Shown: positions 43,034 through 52,643, counted from the first letter of the stretch. The stretch is 64,000 nucleotides of DNA from Acidobacteriota bacterium (GCA_028872955.1 JAGWNX010000001.1:1-64000); one strand, 5' to 3'. The notes: generated from the letters alone by a model not told the origin. Program-made: numbers and translations.

Positions 43034-44863
43034 CTAGAGCGCGTACCGCCCCACCCGCAGCAGGTGTGCGGCAATCTGCCGCCGCAGCCCGATGGTATCG
43101 ACCGGCTCGTGCTTGGCCAGTCGACGCAGGATGGTGAACTGCGTGCGCAGCGCATCGCCCTCGGCCGAGGCGGCCAGCACGGCACGAACCGCCAGCTCAA
43201 TCCGCTCCATCCCCTGCTCCGCATACAGACGCGCCATCGCGACGGCTACGGGCTCACCGCCTGCCCGGCCCGGCGTGCGCGACAGGATCTTCTCGGCCCG
43301 GAGCACGGCAGACTCCAGCGCATAGACCTCCTGGATGCAATCGGCAAGCGCGCCCATAATCTCCTGCTGGTCGGCCAGCTGCTGCATGTACCGCTGGCTG
43401 GCGACTCCGGCTGCAAACAGGGTCAGCTTCCTGGCCTGCGCCAGCACGTTCCGCGCCCCGGCCAGCGGACTCTCGGTCTCATCCGCCGGCGCCGAGGGCC
43501 CGGCCATCACCTCGTCCATCAGCGCTTTGATCGCCGGCATCAGGGCCAGCTTGCCCGACATGGCAGACTTCAGCAGCCAGCCGGTAATGATCAGCCGGTT
43601 GATCTCATTGGTGCCCTCAAAGATGCGATTGATGCGCGCGTCCCGATACGCCCGCTCGGCCGGATACTCCTCCACGTAGCCGTACCCGCCATAGATCTGC
43701 ACGCCTTCGTCCACCACGTAGTCCAGTGCCTCGCTGCACCAGACCTTGCAGATCGAGCATTCGACGGCATAGTCCTCAATCGCCCGCTGAATCGCCGCAG
43801 TGTCGTGCTTGTCCACACCGGCCAGCGCCGCATCCATCATGCCGACCGTCCGGTAACACAGCGCCTCCCCGGCAAAGATGCGGGTCGCTGCGTTGGCCAG
43901 CTTCTCCTGGATCAGACCAAACTCGGCGATCGACTTGCCAAAGGCCTTGCGCTCCCTGGCATAACCAAGGCTATGGCCGAGCGACAGACGCGCCGCGCCG
44001 ATGGCCGCAATGCCCAGCTTGAAGCGGCCGACGTTCAGGATATTGAACGCGATGTGGTGCCCCTTGCCCACCTCGCCCAGCAGGTTTGCCGCCGGAATCT
44101 TGCAGTCGGCCAGAATGAGGGGACAGGTGGAGCTGCCGCGAATGCCCAGCTTGTGCTCCTCCTTGCCAACGGTAAAGCCCGGCGTGCCGCGCTCCACCAG
44201 AAACGCGGTCAGGCGCTCCTTGCCGGCGTCTTTGCCCTCCTTGACCGCGCACCGCGCAAAGATGGTGTACAGGTCGGCGAAGCCGCCGTTGGAGATCCAC
44301 ATCTTCTCGCCGTTCAGCGTATAGGTCGAGCCATCCTCTGAGAGCACGGCACGGGTGCGCGCGTTCAGTGCGTCGGAGCCGGAGGTAGACTCCGACAGCG
44401 CGTAGGCCCCCACCCAGGTGCCATCGGCAAGCTTCGGCAGGTACTTCTGCTTCTGCTCCTCCGTGCCGTACCAGACGATGGGCAGGGTGCCGATGCCGGT
44501 GTGTGCGGAGAATGCCACCGAGAAGCTGCCTTGTTTGGCGATGTTATCGGCAATGATCGCCGAGATGATCTTGCCCATCTCCAGGCCGCCATACTCCTCT
44601 GGAATGTCCACGGCGGTCAGGCCCAGTTCGGCTGCTTCCTTGATGAGCCGACGCGTCACGGAGAAGTCCTTGGCTTCAATCGCGTCGGAGGCCGGCAGCA
44701 CCTCATTGGTCGCAAAGTCAGAGGCCGTCTGCGCGATCTGCCGGTGCTCCTCAGTAAAGTCCTCTGGGAAGAAACAGTCCGCGGGAGCAGCCTCAGCGAT
44801 CAGAAACGAGCCACCCGGCGTGACCGGTCGCTCGACGGGGGAGGATGTTGTTGCGGTTGCCAT
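43034..44863 (-). CDS. fadE: Acyl-CoA dehydrogenase
   Basis: First step of fatty-acid beta-oxidation (FAD-dependent formation of trans-2-enoyl-CoA). About 609 residues from ATG 44863, which has GAGG upstream; an in-frame ATG at 44899 would add twelve residues. Motifs are AYALSESTSGSDA and EKMWISNGGFAD (FAD/substrate loops), ERKAFGKSIAEF, and VQIYGGYGYVEEYPAERAYRDARI followed by IFEGTNEINR with the catalytic-base Glu. A long C-terminal helical extension makes it VLCAD/FadE(YusJ)-like. It is the third gene of the fadN-fadA-fadE operon. Confidence 0.95.
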   Translation of the reverse strand: MATATTSSPVERPVTPGGSFLIAEAAPADCFFPEDFTEEHRQIAQTASDFATNEVLPASDAIEAKDFSVTRRLIKEAAELGLTAVDIPEEYGGLEMGKIISAIIADNIAKQGSFSVAFSAHTGIGTLPIVWYGTEEQKQKYLPKLADGTWVGAYALSESTSGSDALNARTRAVLSEDGSTYTLNGEKMWISNGGFADLYTIFARCAVKEGKDAGKERLTAFLVERGTPGFTVGKEEHKLGIRGSSTCPLILADCKIPAANLLGEVGKGHHIAFNILNVGRFKLGIAAIGAARLSLGHSLGYARERKAFGKSIAEFGLIQEKLANAATRIFAGEALCYRTVGMMDAALAGVDKHDTAAIQRAIEDYAVECSICKVWCSEALDYVVDEGVQIYGGYGYVEEYPAERAYRDARINRIFEGTNEINRLIITGWLLKSAMSGKLALMPAIKALMDEVMAGPSAPADETESPLAGARNVLAQARKLTLFAAGVASQRYMQQLADQQEIMGALADCIQEVYALESAVLRAEKILSRTPGRAGGEPVAVAMARLYAEQGMERIELAVRAVLAASAEGDALRTQFTILRRLAKHEPVDTIGLRRQIAAHLLRVGRYAL

Positions 44864-44919
44864 CGGATTACCTCGCGTATTGCCTGCGTCTGGTTGCACT
44901 CACCCCGGCCAGGTCCGGG

Positions 44920-46107
44920 TTATTCGATCGCTTCAAAGATGCCCGCAGCGCCCATGCCACCGCCGACACACATGGTCACCATGCCGTACTTTGCTCTGCG
45001 CCGCGGCATCTCGCGTAGCAGCGTCGCTGTCAGCTTGGCCCCGGTACAGCCCAGCGGGTGCCCCAGCGCAATGGCCCCGCCGTTCACGTTCACCCGGGCT
45101 GGGTCCAGCCCAAGCACCTGCATCACCGCCAGCGACTGCGCGGCAAACGCTTCGTTCAACTCGATGACGCCGATCTCCTCCAGCGTCAGCCCGGCCAGCT
45201 TCAGTACCTTCGGAATCGCAAAGACCGGCCCGATGCCCATCTCTTCCGGGTCGCAGCCGGCCGTGGCAAAGGCCACAAACCGTGCCAGCGGCCGTATCCC
45301 CAGGGCCTGCGCCCGCGCTGCAGACATCACCACCACCGCAGCCGCGCCATCCGAGGTCTGCGACGAGTTCCCGGCGGTCACCAGCCCCTTGGCGTGGAAG
45401 ACCGGCTTGAGCCGGGCCAGGGCCTCCAGCGACGTATCGGCCCGCGGCCCCTCATCGTGGCGGAACACCATCTCGCTGCGCTCGGACCGCAACCGCGAGC
45501 CCTTCTGCACCACGCTTGAGTTTGTTACCGTCACCGGCACAATCTCGTCGTCAAACCGGCCCTCGGCGATCGCCGCCAGCGCCTTCTGGTGCGAGCCCAG
45601 CGAGAACGCGTCCATCGCCTCGCGGGTAATGCCATAGTGCTTCGCCACACGCTCCGCCGTCAGCCCCATGGAGAGATAGCTGCCCGGATAGTGTTCCATC
45701 AGCCAGGGATTCACCGAGATCTTGTTGCCGCCAAACGGCACGCAAGACATCGACTCCGTTCCACCGGCCACGATCACCTCTGCCCCGCCGCCGCGAATCC
45801 GCTCCGCCGCCAGCGCAATGCTCTGCAGGCCAGACGCGCAGTAACGGTTGATGGTCATGGCCGAGACCGTGACCGGCAGCCCGGCACGGAAGCTGGCCAC
45901 CCGGGCAACGTTCATGCCCTGCTCCGCCTCCGGCATGGCGCAACCCAGAATCACGTCGTCTATCTCGGCAGGCGAGAGCTGCGGCACACGTGCCAATGCT
46001 CCCTGCATGGCAACCGCGGCCAGATCGTCAGGCCGTGTGGTGCGCAGCGTGCCCCGCGGCGATTTGCCAATCGGCGTCCTGACCGCAGAAACAATCACCG
46101 CTTCCAT
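44920..46107 (-). CDS. fadA: Acetyl-CoA acyltransferase (3-ketoacyl-CoA thiolase)
   Basis: Last step of beta-oxidation; about 395 residues. The start at ATG 46107 (MEAVIVSAVRTPIG) has GGGAGGGTGAGC before it; a GTG two codons upstream is weaker. Catalytic Cys is in INRYCASGLQSIALA, catalytic His in GGAIALGHPLGCTGAK (which also includes a conserved Gly-rich turn), and the second Cys in MVTMCVGGGMGAAGIFE. ELNEAFAAQSLAV is the thiolase NEAF motif. It lies 42 bases after fadN and 56 before fadE. Confidence 0.97.
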   Translation of the reverse strand: MEAVIVSAVRTPIGKSPRGTLRTTRPDDLAAVAMQGALARVPQLSPAEIDDVILGCAMPEAEQGMNVARVASFRAGLPVTVSAMTINRYCASGLQSIALAAERIRGGGAEVIVAGGTESMSCVPFGGNKISVNPWLMEHYPGSYLSMGLTAERVAKHYGITREAMDAFSLGSHQKALAAIAEGRFDDEIVPVTVTNSSVVQKGSRLRSERSEMVFRHDEGPRADTSLEALARLKPVFHAKGLVTAGNSSQTSDGAAAVVVMSAARAQALGIRPLARFVAFATAGCDPEEMGIGPVFAIPKVLKLAGLTLEEIGVIELNEAFAAQSLAVMQVLGLDPARVNVNGGAIALGHPLGCTGAKLTATLLREMPRRRAKYGMVTMCVGGGMGAAGIFEAIE

Positions 46108-46149
46108 GCTCACCCTCCCCTGCCCTCTGCCAGCCTGCTCTCAGCCGCG

Positions 46150-48615
46150 CTAGTTGCGCAGCGGTTTGCCGGTCTTCAACGTAAACGCGATGCGCTCCTG
46201 CGTCTTCTTCTCGCCACACAGCGAGAGAAACGCCTCCCGCTCCAGATCCAGCAGATACTGTTCGCTCACCAGCGTGCCTGCCGCGACGTTGCCACCCGCC
46301 AGCACGGTCGCGGCCCAGTTCGCAACCTTCATGTCGTGGTCAGAGATGTACTCCGCCTCGCGCATCGTCCACACTGCCAGCTTCAACGTGGCCAGTACAG
46401 ACTCGCCCGGTGCGGGCAGGTCCGTCCTCGGCATCGGCGCGCTGTATCCTGCCGCCACCAGTTGGCGTGCCCGCGCTACAGCGTCGCACAGCAGTCGACT
46501 GCGGTTCATCGTCACCTGGTCTGCTTCGCGCAGATAGTTCATGGAGCGTGCCTCCGCGGCGCTGGTGGAGACGGTCGCCTTGGCGATCAGCTCAAAGTGC
46601 TTCTTGACCGCCTCAAAGATCTCCACGCCCTCGCCGCGCGCATCCGGGCGAATGGATGTGCCAGCCTCCAGCGCGCGTAACAGCATCTCTTTGGTGCCAC
46701 CACCGCCGGGAATCAGACCCACCCCAGCCTCCACCAGCCCCATGTAGAGTTCGGCGTGCGGCTGTCGCGCCGCCGCGTGCAGTGCAATCTCCACACCACC
46801 GCCCAGGCACATGCCGTAGGGTGCCACCACCACCGGGCGCGGACAGAACTTGATGGCTTGCGTCATGCCCTGAAAGGCACGCACCGCCAGCTCCACCTCG
46901 TCCCACTCCTCCTCCTGCACGGTCAGCAGCAGTTGCATCAGGTTGGCGCCGACAGAGAAGTTCGCCGAGTCGCCGGAGAGGACGAAGGCCTCAAAGTCTG
47001 CCACTGCCTGACTGCCGGGACGCAGCGTCTGGGTAATCAAACGCACAATATCGTCCCCCAGTGCGTTCATCTTGGAGTGCAGCTCAAGGCCGGCCACGCC
47101 GTCACCCAGGTCGATCAGCGATGCGCCCGGGTTTCGAGCAACCACACCGTTCGCCTTCTTCCGAATCGCAAACGAGCTGACGCCCGCCGGCACCTGCACC
47201 GGCTGCATCGTGCCGGAGACAGCATCGAAGAATCGCCGCCCGCTGGGCACGGCGGCATCATCCTGGTACCAGCTCTCGCCGTGCGCCAGCAGCCGCTCCA
47301 CATTGGGCGAGATCGCCTGGCCCTGCGCGCGCATCGCGTCTGTCACTGCGCGCACCCCGGCGGCGTCGAAGAGTTCAAACGGCCCCAGCTCCCAGTTGAA
47401 GCCCGTGCGCAGCGCCGTGTCGATCGCAAAGACGTCAGCGGCGATGGCGTTCGGCTGCGGTGGCAGCCGGTTGGCCGCGTAGGTAAACAGCTCCGTCAGA
47501 AACGGCCGGTAAAAGGCTGCGGCCTTGTCGCTACGCGGATCGCCCTGCAACAGCTGCGCCACGCGCGCACCGGCGGAGTCCACCGGCTTCACCATCTCCA
47601 GCGTGGCAAACTTCGGCCGGGACGCCGCCTTGTACTCCAGCGTGTGCCAGTCCAGCACCAGGCGCACCTCGCGCCCCTGCTCGTCGCGGCCACCCTTCTT
47701 GTAGAAGCCCTGCTGCGTCTTATCGCCCAGCCACCGGTTGGTCAGCATCGTGCGCACAAACTCCGGCAGCGCCACATCCGCACGCTCGTCGCCGAGGGCT
47801 GCTGCCTGGCGGCTGAAGTTCTCCGCCACGTGCGCCAGAATATCGATGCCGACCATATCGCCCAGCCGAAAGGTGCCGGTGCGCGGCCAGCCAATCGCCG
47901 TGCCGGTCAGCACATCCACCTCTTCGATGCTGAGCCCCTGCTGCATCATCAGCCGAATAGCGTTCAGCATGGCGAAGGTGCCCACCCGGTTGGCAATGAA
48001 GTTTGGGGTGTCGTTCGCCATCACAATCGACTTGCCGAGCCGCTCATCGCAGAACGCCGAGACCAGTGCCATCGCCTGCCGGTCGCTCTCCGACGTGGCG
48101 ATTACCTCCAGCAGCCGCATATAGCGTGGTGGATTGAAGAAGTGCGTCCCGAAGAAGCGTCGCCGCACCCCCGGTGCCAGGCACTCCGCGATCTGCTGGA
48201 TGGGCAGGCCGCTGGTATTGGTGGTCAGGATCGCTGCGTCCCCAAGCTGCTGCTGCACGCGCGTGAGCAGTGCGTGCTTGATGGCCAGATCTTCGGCCAC
48301 GGCCTCGATCACCCAGTCGCAATCGGCCAGCAGCGGCAGATGGTCGTCAAAGTTGCCAGGCGTAATTCGCTGCAGTGCCTCAGGCGCGTAGGTGGCTGCG
48401 GGCTTGGCCTTGCGCAGGTTCTCCAGCGCCGCCACCGCAAAGCGGCTGCGATCCTTGCTCCCGGCGTCGGTGGCGGTGCCGGGCGGTGCCATATCCAGCA
48501 GCACCACGGGCAGGCCGGCGTTGGCCAGGTGCGCTGCAATGCGCGAGCCCATGGTGCCAGCCCCAAGCACGGCGGCCTTGCGGATCTGCCTCGGGAGCGA
48601 AGACTCAGACGACAT
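46150..48615 (-). CDS. fadN: 3-hydroxyacyl-CoA dehydrogenase / enoyl-CoA hydratase fusion
   Basis: Bifunctional beta-oxidation enzyme of 821 residues with the dehydrogenase first and the hydratase last, as in Bacillus FadN (YusL) and opposite to E. coli FadB. The N-terminal NAD site is AAVLGAGTMGSRIAAHLA. TNTSGLPIQQIAE and GTHFFNPPRYMRLLEVI carry the dehydrogenase catalytic His. TPNFIANRVGTFAM and TGTAIGWPRTGTFRLGDMVG belong to the C-terminal dimer domains. The hydratase part (about 490-760) includes YGMCLGGGVEIALHA and GVGLIPGGGGTKEM. It leads the operon fadN-fadA-fadE, the same gene order as in Bacillus. Confidence 0.95.
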   Translation of the reverse strand: MSSESSLPRQIRKAAVLGAGTMGSRIAAHLANAGLPVVLLDMAPPGTATDAGSKDRSRFAVAALENLRKAKPAATYAPEALQRITPGNFDDHLPLLADCDWVIEAVAEDLAIKHALLTRVQQQLGDAAILTTNTSGLPIQQIAECLAPGVRRRFFGTHFFNPPRYMRLLEVIATSESDRQAMALVSAFCDERLGKSIVMANDTPNFIANRVGTFAMLNAIRLMMQQGLSIEEVDVLTGTAIGWPRTGTFRLGDMVGIDILAHVAENFSRQAAALGDERADVALPEFVRTMLTNRWLGDKTQQGFYKKGGRDEQGREVRLVLDWHTLEYKAASRPKFATLEMVKPVDSAGARVAQLLQGDPRSDKAAAFYRPFLTELFTYAANRLPPQPNAIAADVFAIDTALRTGFNWELGPFELFDAAGVRAVTDAMRAQGQAISPNVERLLAHGESWYQDDAAVPSGRRFFDAVSGTMQPVQVPAGVSSFAIRKKANGVVARNPGASLIDLGDGVAGLELHSKMNALGDDIVRLITQTLRPGSQAVADFEAFVLSGDSANFSVGANLMQLLLTVQEEEWDEVELAVRAFQGMTQAIKFCPRPVVVAPYGMCLGGGVEIALHAAARQPHAELYMGLVEAGVGLIPGGGGTKEMLLRALEAGTSIRPDARGEGVEIFEAVKKHFELIAKATVSTSAAEARSMNYLREADQVTMNRSRLLCDAVARARQLVAAGYSAPMPRTDLPAPGESVLATLKLAVWTMREAEYISDHDMKVANWAATVLAGGNVAAGTLVSEQYLLDLEREAFLSLCGEKKTQERIAFTLKTGKPLRN

Positions 48616-48653
48616 GACAGCGGCTCCGGTGGAGCGAATTGGCTAACGCGGTG

Positions 48654-48683
48654 AGCATAGTGAATACTGATTCATCGCGTCAA
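48654..48683 (-). promoter_or_regulatory. fadN promoter with operator palindrome in the spacer
   Basis: On the minus strand TTGACG (48678-48683), an 18-base spacer and TATGCT (48654-48659) form a strong sigma-70-like promoter about 40 bases before the fadN start. The spacer contains the inverted repeat TGAAT-CAGT-ATTCA (48661-48674). This resembles the TGAAT...ATTCA symmetry of Bacillus FadR boxes, so an acyl-CoA-responsive TetR-type repressor is a reasonable guess. Confidence 0.7.
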
Positions 48684-48774
48684 GGCTCCTCGCATCCAGC
48701 TTCTCTGCCGTCTGATTCGTCACGTCCGCATCGAGATGCCCCGGCGCAGCCGCCCATGCTACCGTGGTGACACT

Positions 48775-49419
48775 GTGGCGACATATTTAGAGCAATCGCT
48801 AGCCAAGCTGAAGGAGTTCGAGGGCTGTATCCCCTGGATGTACCTGGATACCGTGGGCAAGGTAACCGTAGGCGTTGGCCTGATGCTGCCTGACGCCGAT
48901 GCCGCTCAGGCGCTGCCGTTTCACGCGGGCGACTCCCCTGCAGGCGCGCAGCAGATCGCACAGGAGTTTGCCCGCGTAGCCGCCATGCCCCCCGGCAAAG
49001 CCGCGTCAGCCTATCGCGTAAGCAACTCGCTCCTGCTGCCGCAGCCGGCCATTGACCAGCATCTGAGCACGGTACTGCAGCACTTTGAGGCGGAGCTGAA
49101 GACCCGCCTGCCGCAGTACGACCACTTTCCTGACCCGGTGAAGCTGGCGCTGCTGGATATGGCCTACAACCTGGGCCCGGCCGGACTGTTGCACGGCTTC
49201 CCGCACCTGATCGCCGCCGTCGAGCAGGGTGCCTGGGCACAGGCCGCCGCAGACTGCCTGCGCCACGGCCCCAGTGCCGCCCGCAACGCCTGGACGCGGC
49301 AACAGTTTCTGCTGGCCGCCGGTATCGCTCTGCAGGCCGAGGCAGAGAGCCTGCTGGCCCGCCTGGGGCGCTGGCTTCGGCAGGCGTGGCAGTCCCTCTT
49401 TTTCCGCCGCGCCTCCTAG
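48775..49419 (+). CDS. GH24-like (phage-type) lysozyme
   Basis: About 214 residues. I place the start at GTG 48775 (VATYLEQSLAKLKEFEGC); an in-frame ATG at 48736 adds thirteen unlikely residues. KEFEGCIPWMYLDTVGKVTVGVGLML matches the GH24 core: catalytic Glu in EFEG, then YLDTVG.xTVGVG. The later ALLDMAYNLGPAGLLHGFPHL and ARNAWTRQQFLLA fit the C-terminal helices. A peptidoglycan-cleaving role is likely. No signal peptide and no phage genes are nearby. The C-terminus ends in a Trp/Phe/Arg-rich amphipathic helix (RWLRQAWQSLFFRR) that could act on membranes. It is divergent from fadN. Confidence 0.8.
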   Translation: MATYLEQSLAKLKEFEGCIPWMYLDTVGKVTVGVGLMLPDADAAQALPFHAGDSPAGAQQIAQEFARVAAMPPGKAASAYRVSNSLLLPQPAIDQHLSTVLQHFEAELKTRLPQYDHFPDPVKLALLDMAYNLGPAGLLHGFPHLIAAVEQGAWAQAAADCLRHGPSAARNAWTRQQFLLAAGIALQAEAESLLARLGRWLRQAWQSLFFRRAS

Positions 49420-49545
49420 TCGCATGCGGCGTTCCGTCGTCTAACCGCTTATGCTGCTCAGCATGGGTTGTGTCGTCCGCAATGCTGGCTGCAACCGTCG
49501 CCGGTCACATCCGGTATTGTTAAGGCTCTGCGTGGAGGTACTTCG

Positions 49546-51078
49546 TTGCGATTGAACTCTGTTCTGCCCTGTCTGCTGGGCTTGGTGCTGGTGGCACACA
49601 CGGCCAGCGGCCAGGACCTGGCCAGCTTTGAGAGGCGCACCACGGTCAAAAAGCTGCCCAACGGCCTGACCCTGATCGTGTGCGAGCGCCACGAGGCTCC
49701 GGTCTTCAGCTTCTACACGCTCGTCGATGCCGGATCTGCCGACGACCCCGAAGGTGCCAGCGGCCTGGCTCACATGTTTGAGCACATCGCCTTCAAGGGC
49801 TCCACCGAGATCGGCACCACAGACTACGCGGCAGAGAAGGTGGCCCTGGCCAAGGTCGAGACCGCCTATGCCGCCTATGACGCCGAGTTTCGCAAGGCGG
49901 TGGGCAAGGACCCCGCGCGGCTGGCCGAGCTGAAGAAGCAGTTTGACGCCGCCGTCGCCGAGGCACAGAAGTACGTCATCCCCAACCAGTTCTCTGAGAT
50001 CGCCGAGCAGAATGGTGCCATCGATCTGAACGCCTCCACGGCCGAGGACTCCACCCAGTACTTCTGGAGCATGCCCTCCAACCGGCTGGAGCTGTGGGCC
50101 TACCTGGAGAGCCAGCGCATCGCGCACCCCGTCCCGCGTGAGTTCTACAAAGAGCGCGACGTCGTGCAGGAGGAGCGCCGCATGCGCATCGACTCCTCCC
50201 CGATCGGTCGCATGGTGGAGCAGTTCCTCGCCACCGCCTACGTGGCCCACCCCTATGGCCGCAGCGGCGTAGGTTGGGAGAGCGAGATCAGCCAGGTGAC
50301 CGCCACCGAGGCGGAGGCCTTTCACAAGAAGTACTATGTGCCTTCCAACATGGTCATCGCTGTGGTTGGCGACGTAACACCCGGCGAGGCCATGCCGATT
50401 CTGGAGAAGTACTTCGCCCCCATCCCCGCCGGGCCGAAGCCTGAGCCGATGACCACGGTGGAGCCGCGCCAGTTTGCCGAGAAGTCGGTCGTCATCCGCG
50501 AGGCCACGCAGCCCTTTTACCTGGAGGGCTACCACCGTCCGGACTATCGCGATCCTGACGACTCGGTCTACGACGCCATCACGGATATCTTCTCCAACGG
50601 TCGCACGGCGCGCCTGTATCGCAGCCTGGTCCGCGACCAGCAGATCGCCGCAGAGGCGGAGGGCTTCAGCGGCTTTCCTGGCGTCAAATATCCCGGCCTC
50701 TTCGCCTTCTACGCCGTTCCCTTACCCGGCCACACCCCGGAGGAGATGCGCACCGCAATCCAGAAAGAGCTGGAGCGCATGAAGACCGAGGACGTGACCG
50801 ACGAAGAGCTGGCCCGCTACAAGACCCGCGCCAAGGCGGACCTGCTGCGTGGCCTGGCCGATAACGCAGGCCTGGCTCATCAACTGGCCGAGTACCAGAC
50901 TCGCTTTGGCGACTGGCGCGAGCTCTTCAACCAACTGCAGAAGGTAGATGCCGTGACCAAGGCCGACATTCGACGCGTTGCCAACAAGACCTTCATCGCC
51001 AGCAACCGCACCTCGGCCCGCATCGAGTTCCAGGCCCCGGCCAAAAGAGCTGTCGCCAGCAAAGGAGGTGCGGAATGA
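49546..51078 (+). CDS. M16-family zinc peptidase (catalytic partner)
   Basis: About 510 residues. The start is placed at TTG 49546, eight bases after GGAGG, giving a signal peptide (LRLNSVLPCLLGLVLVAHTASG). The inverted zinc motif HxxEH is HMFEH in GLAHMFEHIAFKGS near residue 75. The later conserved Glu lies in VVQEERRMRIDSSP. The second half (YYVPSNMVIAVVGDVTPGEA, RLYRSLVRDQQIA) is the M16_C domain. An insert rich in Glu/Lys/Ala follows the zinc motif. It is secreted and likely forms a heterodimer with the next product, whose gene starts in a 4-base overlap. Confidence 0.93.
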   Translation: MRLNSVLPCLLGLVLVAHTASGQDLASFERRTTVKKLPNGLTLIVCERHEAPVFSFYTLVDAGSADDPEGASGLAHMFEHIAFKGSTEIGTTDYAAEKVALAKVETAYAAYDAEFRKAVGKDPARLAELKKQFDAAVAEAQKYVIPNQFSEIAEQNGAIDLNASTAEDSTQYFWSMPSNRLELWAYLESQRIAHPVPREFYKERDVVQEERRMRIDSSPIGRMVEQFLATAYVAHPYGRSGVGWESEISQVTATEAEAFHKKYYVPSNMVIAVVGDVTPGEAMPILEKYFAPIPAGPKPEPMTTVEPRQFAEKSVVIREATQPFYLEGYHRPDYRDPDDSVYDAITDIFSNGRTARLYRSLVRDQQIAAEAEGFSGFPGVKYPGLFAFYAVPLPGHTPEEMRTAIQKELERMKTEDVTDEELARYKTRAKADLLRGLADNAGLAHQLAEYQTRFGDWRELFNQLQKVDAVTKADIRRVANKTFIASNRTSARIEFQAPAKRAVASKGGAE

Positions 51079-52553
51079 GCCGTAGCCTGACCCACGCCAC
51101 ACTCGCCCTGGCCGCCACGCTGGTGCTGCTGCCCTGCGCCCTGGCCCAAAACGCAGCTCCGGCCGCGGCGCACAAGCCCGCCGAACCCTGGAAGAAGATC
51201 CCCATTCCGCCGCTGCACGCCTTCAAACCGCAACAACCCAAGCGCATCGAGCTGGCAAATGGCGTCGTAGTCTTTCTGCTGGAGGACCACGAGCTGCCCT
51301 TCATCAGCGGGCGGATTCTGATTCGTGGTGGCCGTCGCGATGAGCCCGCCGCCAAGACCGGCCTGGTAAGCATGTACGGCGATACCTGGCGCACCAGCGG
51401 CTCCGCCACCATCGACGGCGACAAGCTGGACGACCTGCTGGAGGCCAAGGCCGCCAGCATTGAAACCAGCGGCAGCGTCGCCACCACATCGCTGAACTGG
51501 AACAGCCTCAAGGGCGACTTTGACTCTGTCTTTGGCCAGGCGATGGATCTGCTGCTGCATCCGGCCTTCAAGGACGAAAAGCTGCAGCTGGCGCGACAGC
51601 AGATGGAGACCGGCATCGCACGCCGCAACGATGACGCCGGCGAGATTGCTCAGCGCGAGGCCACCCAGGTGGCCTACGGCAAAGACAGCCCCTACGCGCG
51701 GCAGCCGGAGTACGCCACAGTCGAGGCCGTAACGCTGGACGACCTGAACGCCTGGCACCAGCGCACCGTCGTGGGCAGCAACCTCATCGTTGCCGTCAGC
51801 GGCGACTTTGACAGCGCCACCATGGAGGCCACGCTGCGCAAGGCCTTTGAAGCGCTGCCCCGCGGCGAAGAGCTGCACAGCACGCAACCAGCCTTCCCCG
51901 GCCCCACGCCGGGCGTCTACTTCGTCAACAAGACCGACGTCAACCAGTCCAACATCTTTATCGTGGGCCTGGGTACAGAGCGCAGCAACCCGGACTACTA
52001 CGCGCTCAGCGTGATGAACGAGATCTTCGCCGGCGGCTTCGGCTCGCGCATCGTGCAGGATGTCCGTACCAGGCTCGGCCTGGCGTATGAGGTAGGAGGC
52101 AGCTTTACCGCCGCCTACGACCACCCGGGCCTCTTCTACACCGTAGCCGGGACCAAGAGCGCCAGCACTGTGGCGGCCATCCAGGCCATGTTCGACGAGA
52201 TCGGCAAGCTGAAGACCGTGCCGCCCACCGCCGACGAACTGCAGAAGGCGAAGAACGACGTACTCAACTCCTTCATCTTCCACTACGACTCGCCCGACAA
52301 GACGCTGAACGAGCAGGTCACGCTCGCCTTCTACGGTTATCCGTCCGACATGCTGGAGAAGTATCGCGCCGGCATCGAGGCCGTCACCGCCGCCGACGTG
52401 GCCCGCGTGGCCAACAAGTACATCGACCCCGCCAAACTGGCCACCGTCATCGTAGGCAACGGCGACGAACTGGGCACCACCCTCACCAAACTCGGCACCG
52501 TCACCAACGTCGATATCACGATCCCACCACCACCGCCGGGCAAAGGCAACTAG
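51075..52553 (+). CDS. M16-family protein, non-catalytic partner
   Basis: 492 residues with signal peptide (MSRSLTHATLALAATLVLLPCALAQ). The fold matches the upstream gene, but the zinc motif is lost: where HxxEH should be the sequence reads GLVSMYGDTWRTSG. The C-terminal part is preserved (FGSRIVQDVRTRLGLAYEVGGSF), with the Arg/Tyr pair typical of the non-catalytic halves of M16B heterodimers. It overlaps the catalytic partner by 4 bases. It ends with a Pro/Gly-rich tail (IPPPPPGKGN). Confidence 0.93.
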   Translation: MSRSLTHATLALAATLVLLPCALAQNAAPAAAHKPAEPWKKIPIPPLHAFKPQQPKRIELANGVVVFLLEDHELPFISGRILIRGGRRDEPAAKTGLVSMYGDTWRTSGSATIDGDKLDDLLEAKAASIETSGSVATTSLNWNSLKGDFDSVFGQAMDLLLHPAFKDEKLQLARQQMETGIARRNDDAGEIAQREATQVAYGKDSPYARQPEYATVEAVTLDDLNAWHQRTVVGSNLIVAVSGDFDSATMEATLRKAFEALPRGEELHSTQPAFPGPTPGVYFVNKTDVNQSNIFIVGLGTERSNPDYYALSVMNEIFAGGFGSRIVQDVRTRLGLAYEVGGSFTAAYDHPGLFYTVAGTKSASTVAAIQAMFDEIGKLKTVPPTADELQKAKNDVLNSFIFHYDSPDKTLNEQVTLAFYGYPSDMLEKYRAGIEAVTAADVARVANKYIDPAKLATVIVGNGDELGTTLTKLGTVTNVDITIPPPPPGKGN

Positions 52554-52643
52554 CGCACGCACTTCTCCCTCACGCACCCGCACCCCGTCTCCTCCACCAA
52601 CGTGGCAGGCGGCGGGGTGTGGATGCGTGAGAAGATAAGCACC

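Noticed and set aside
46756-48654. Open frame of 632 codons on the plus strand
   Set aside because: It is antisense to fadN, which has unmistakable NAD and hydratase motifs; the frame is rich in His, Arg and Gln.
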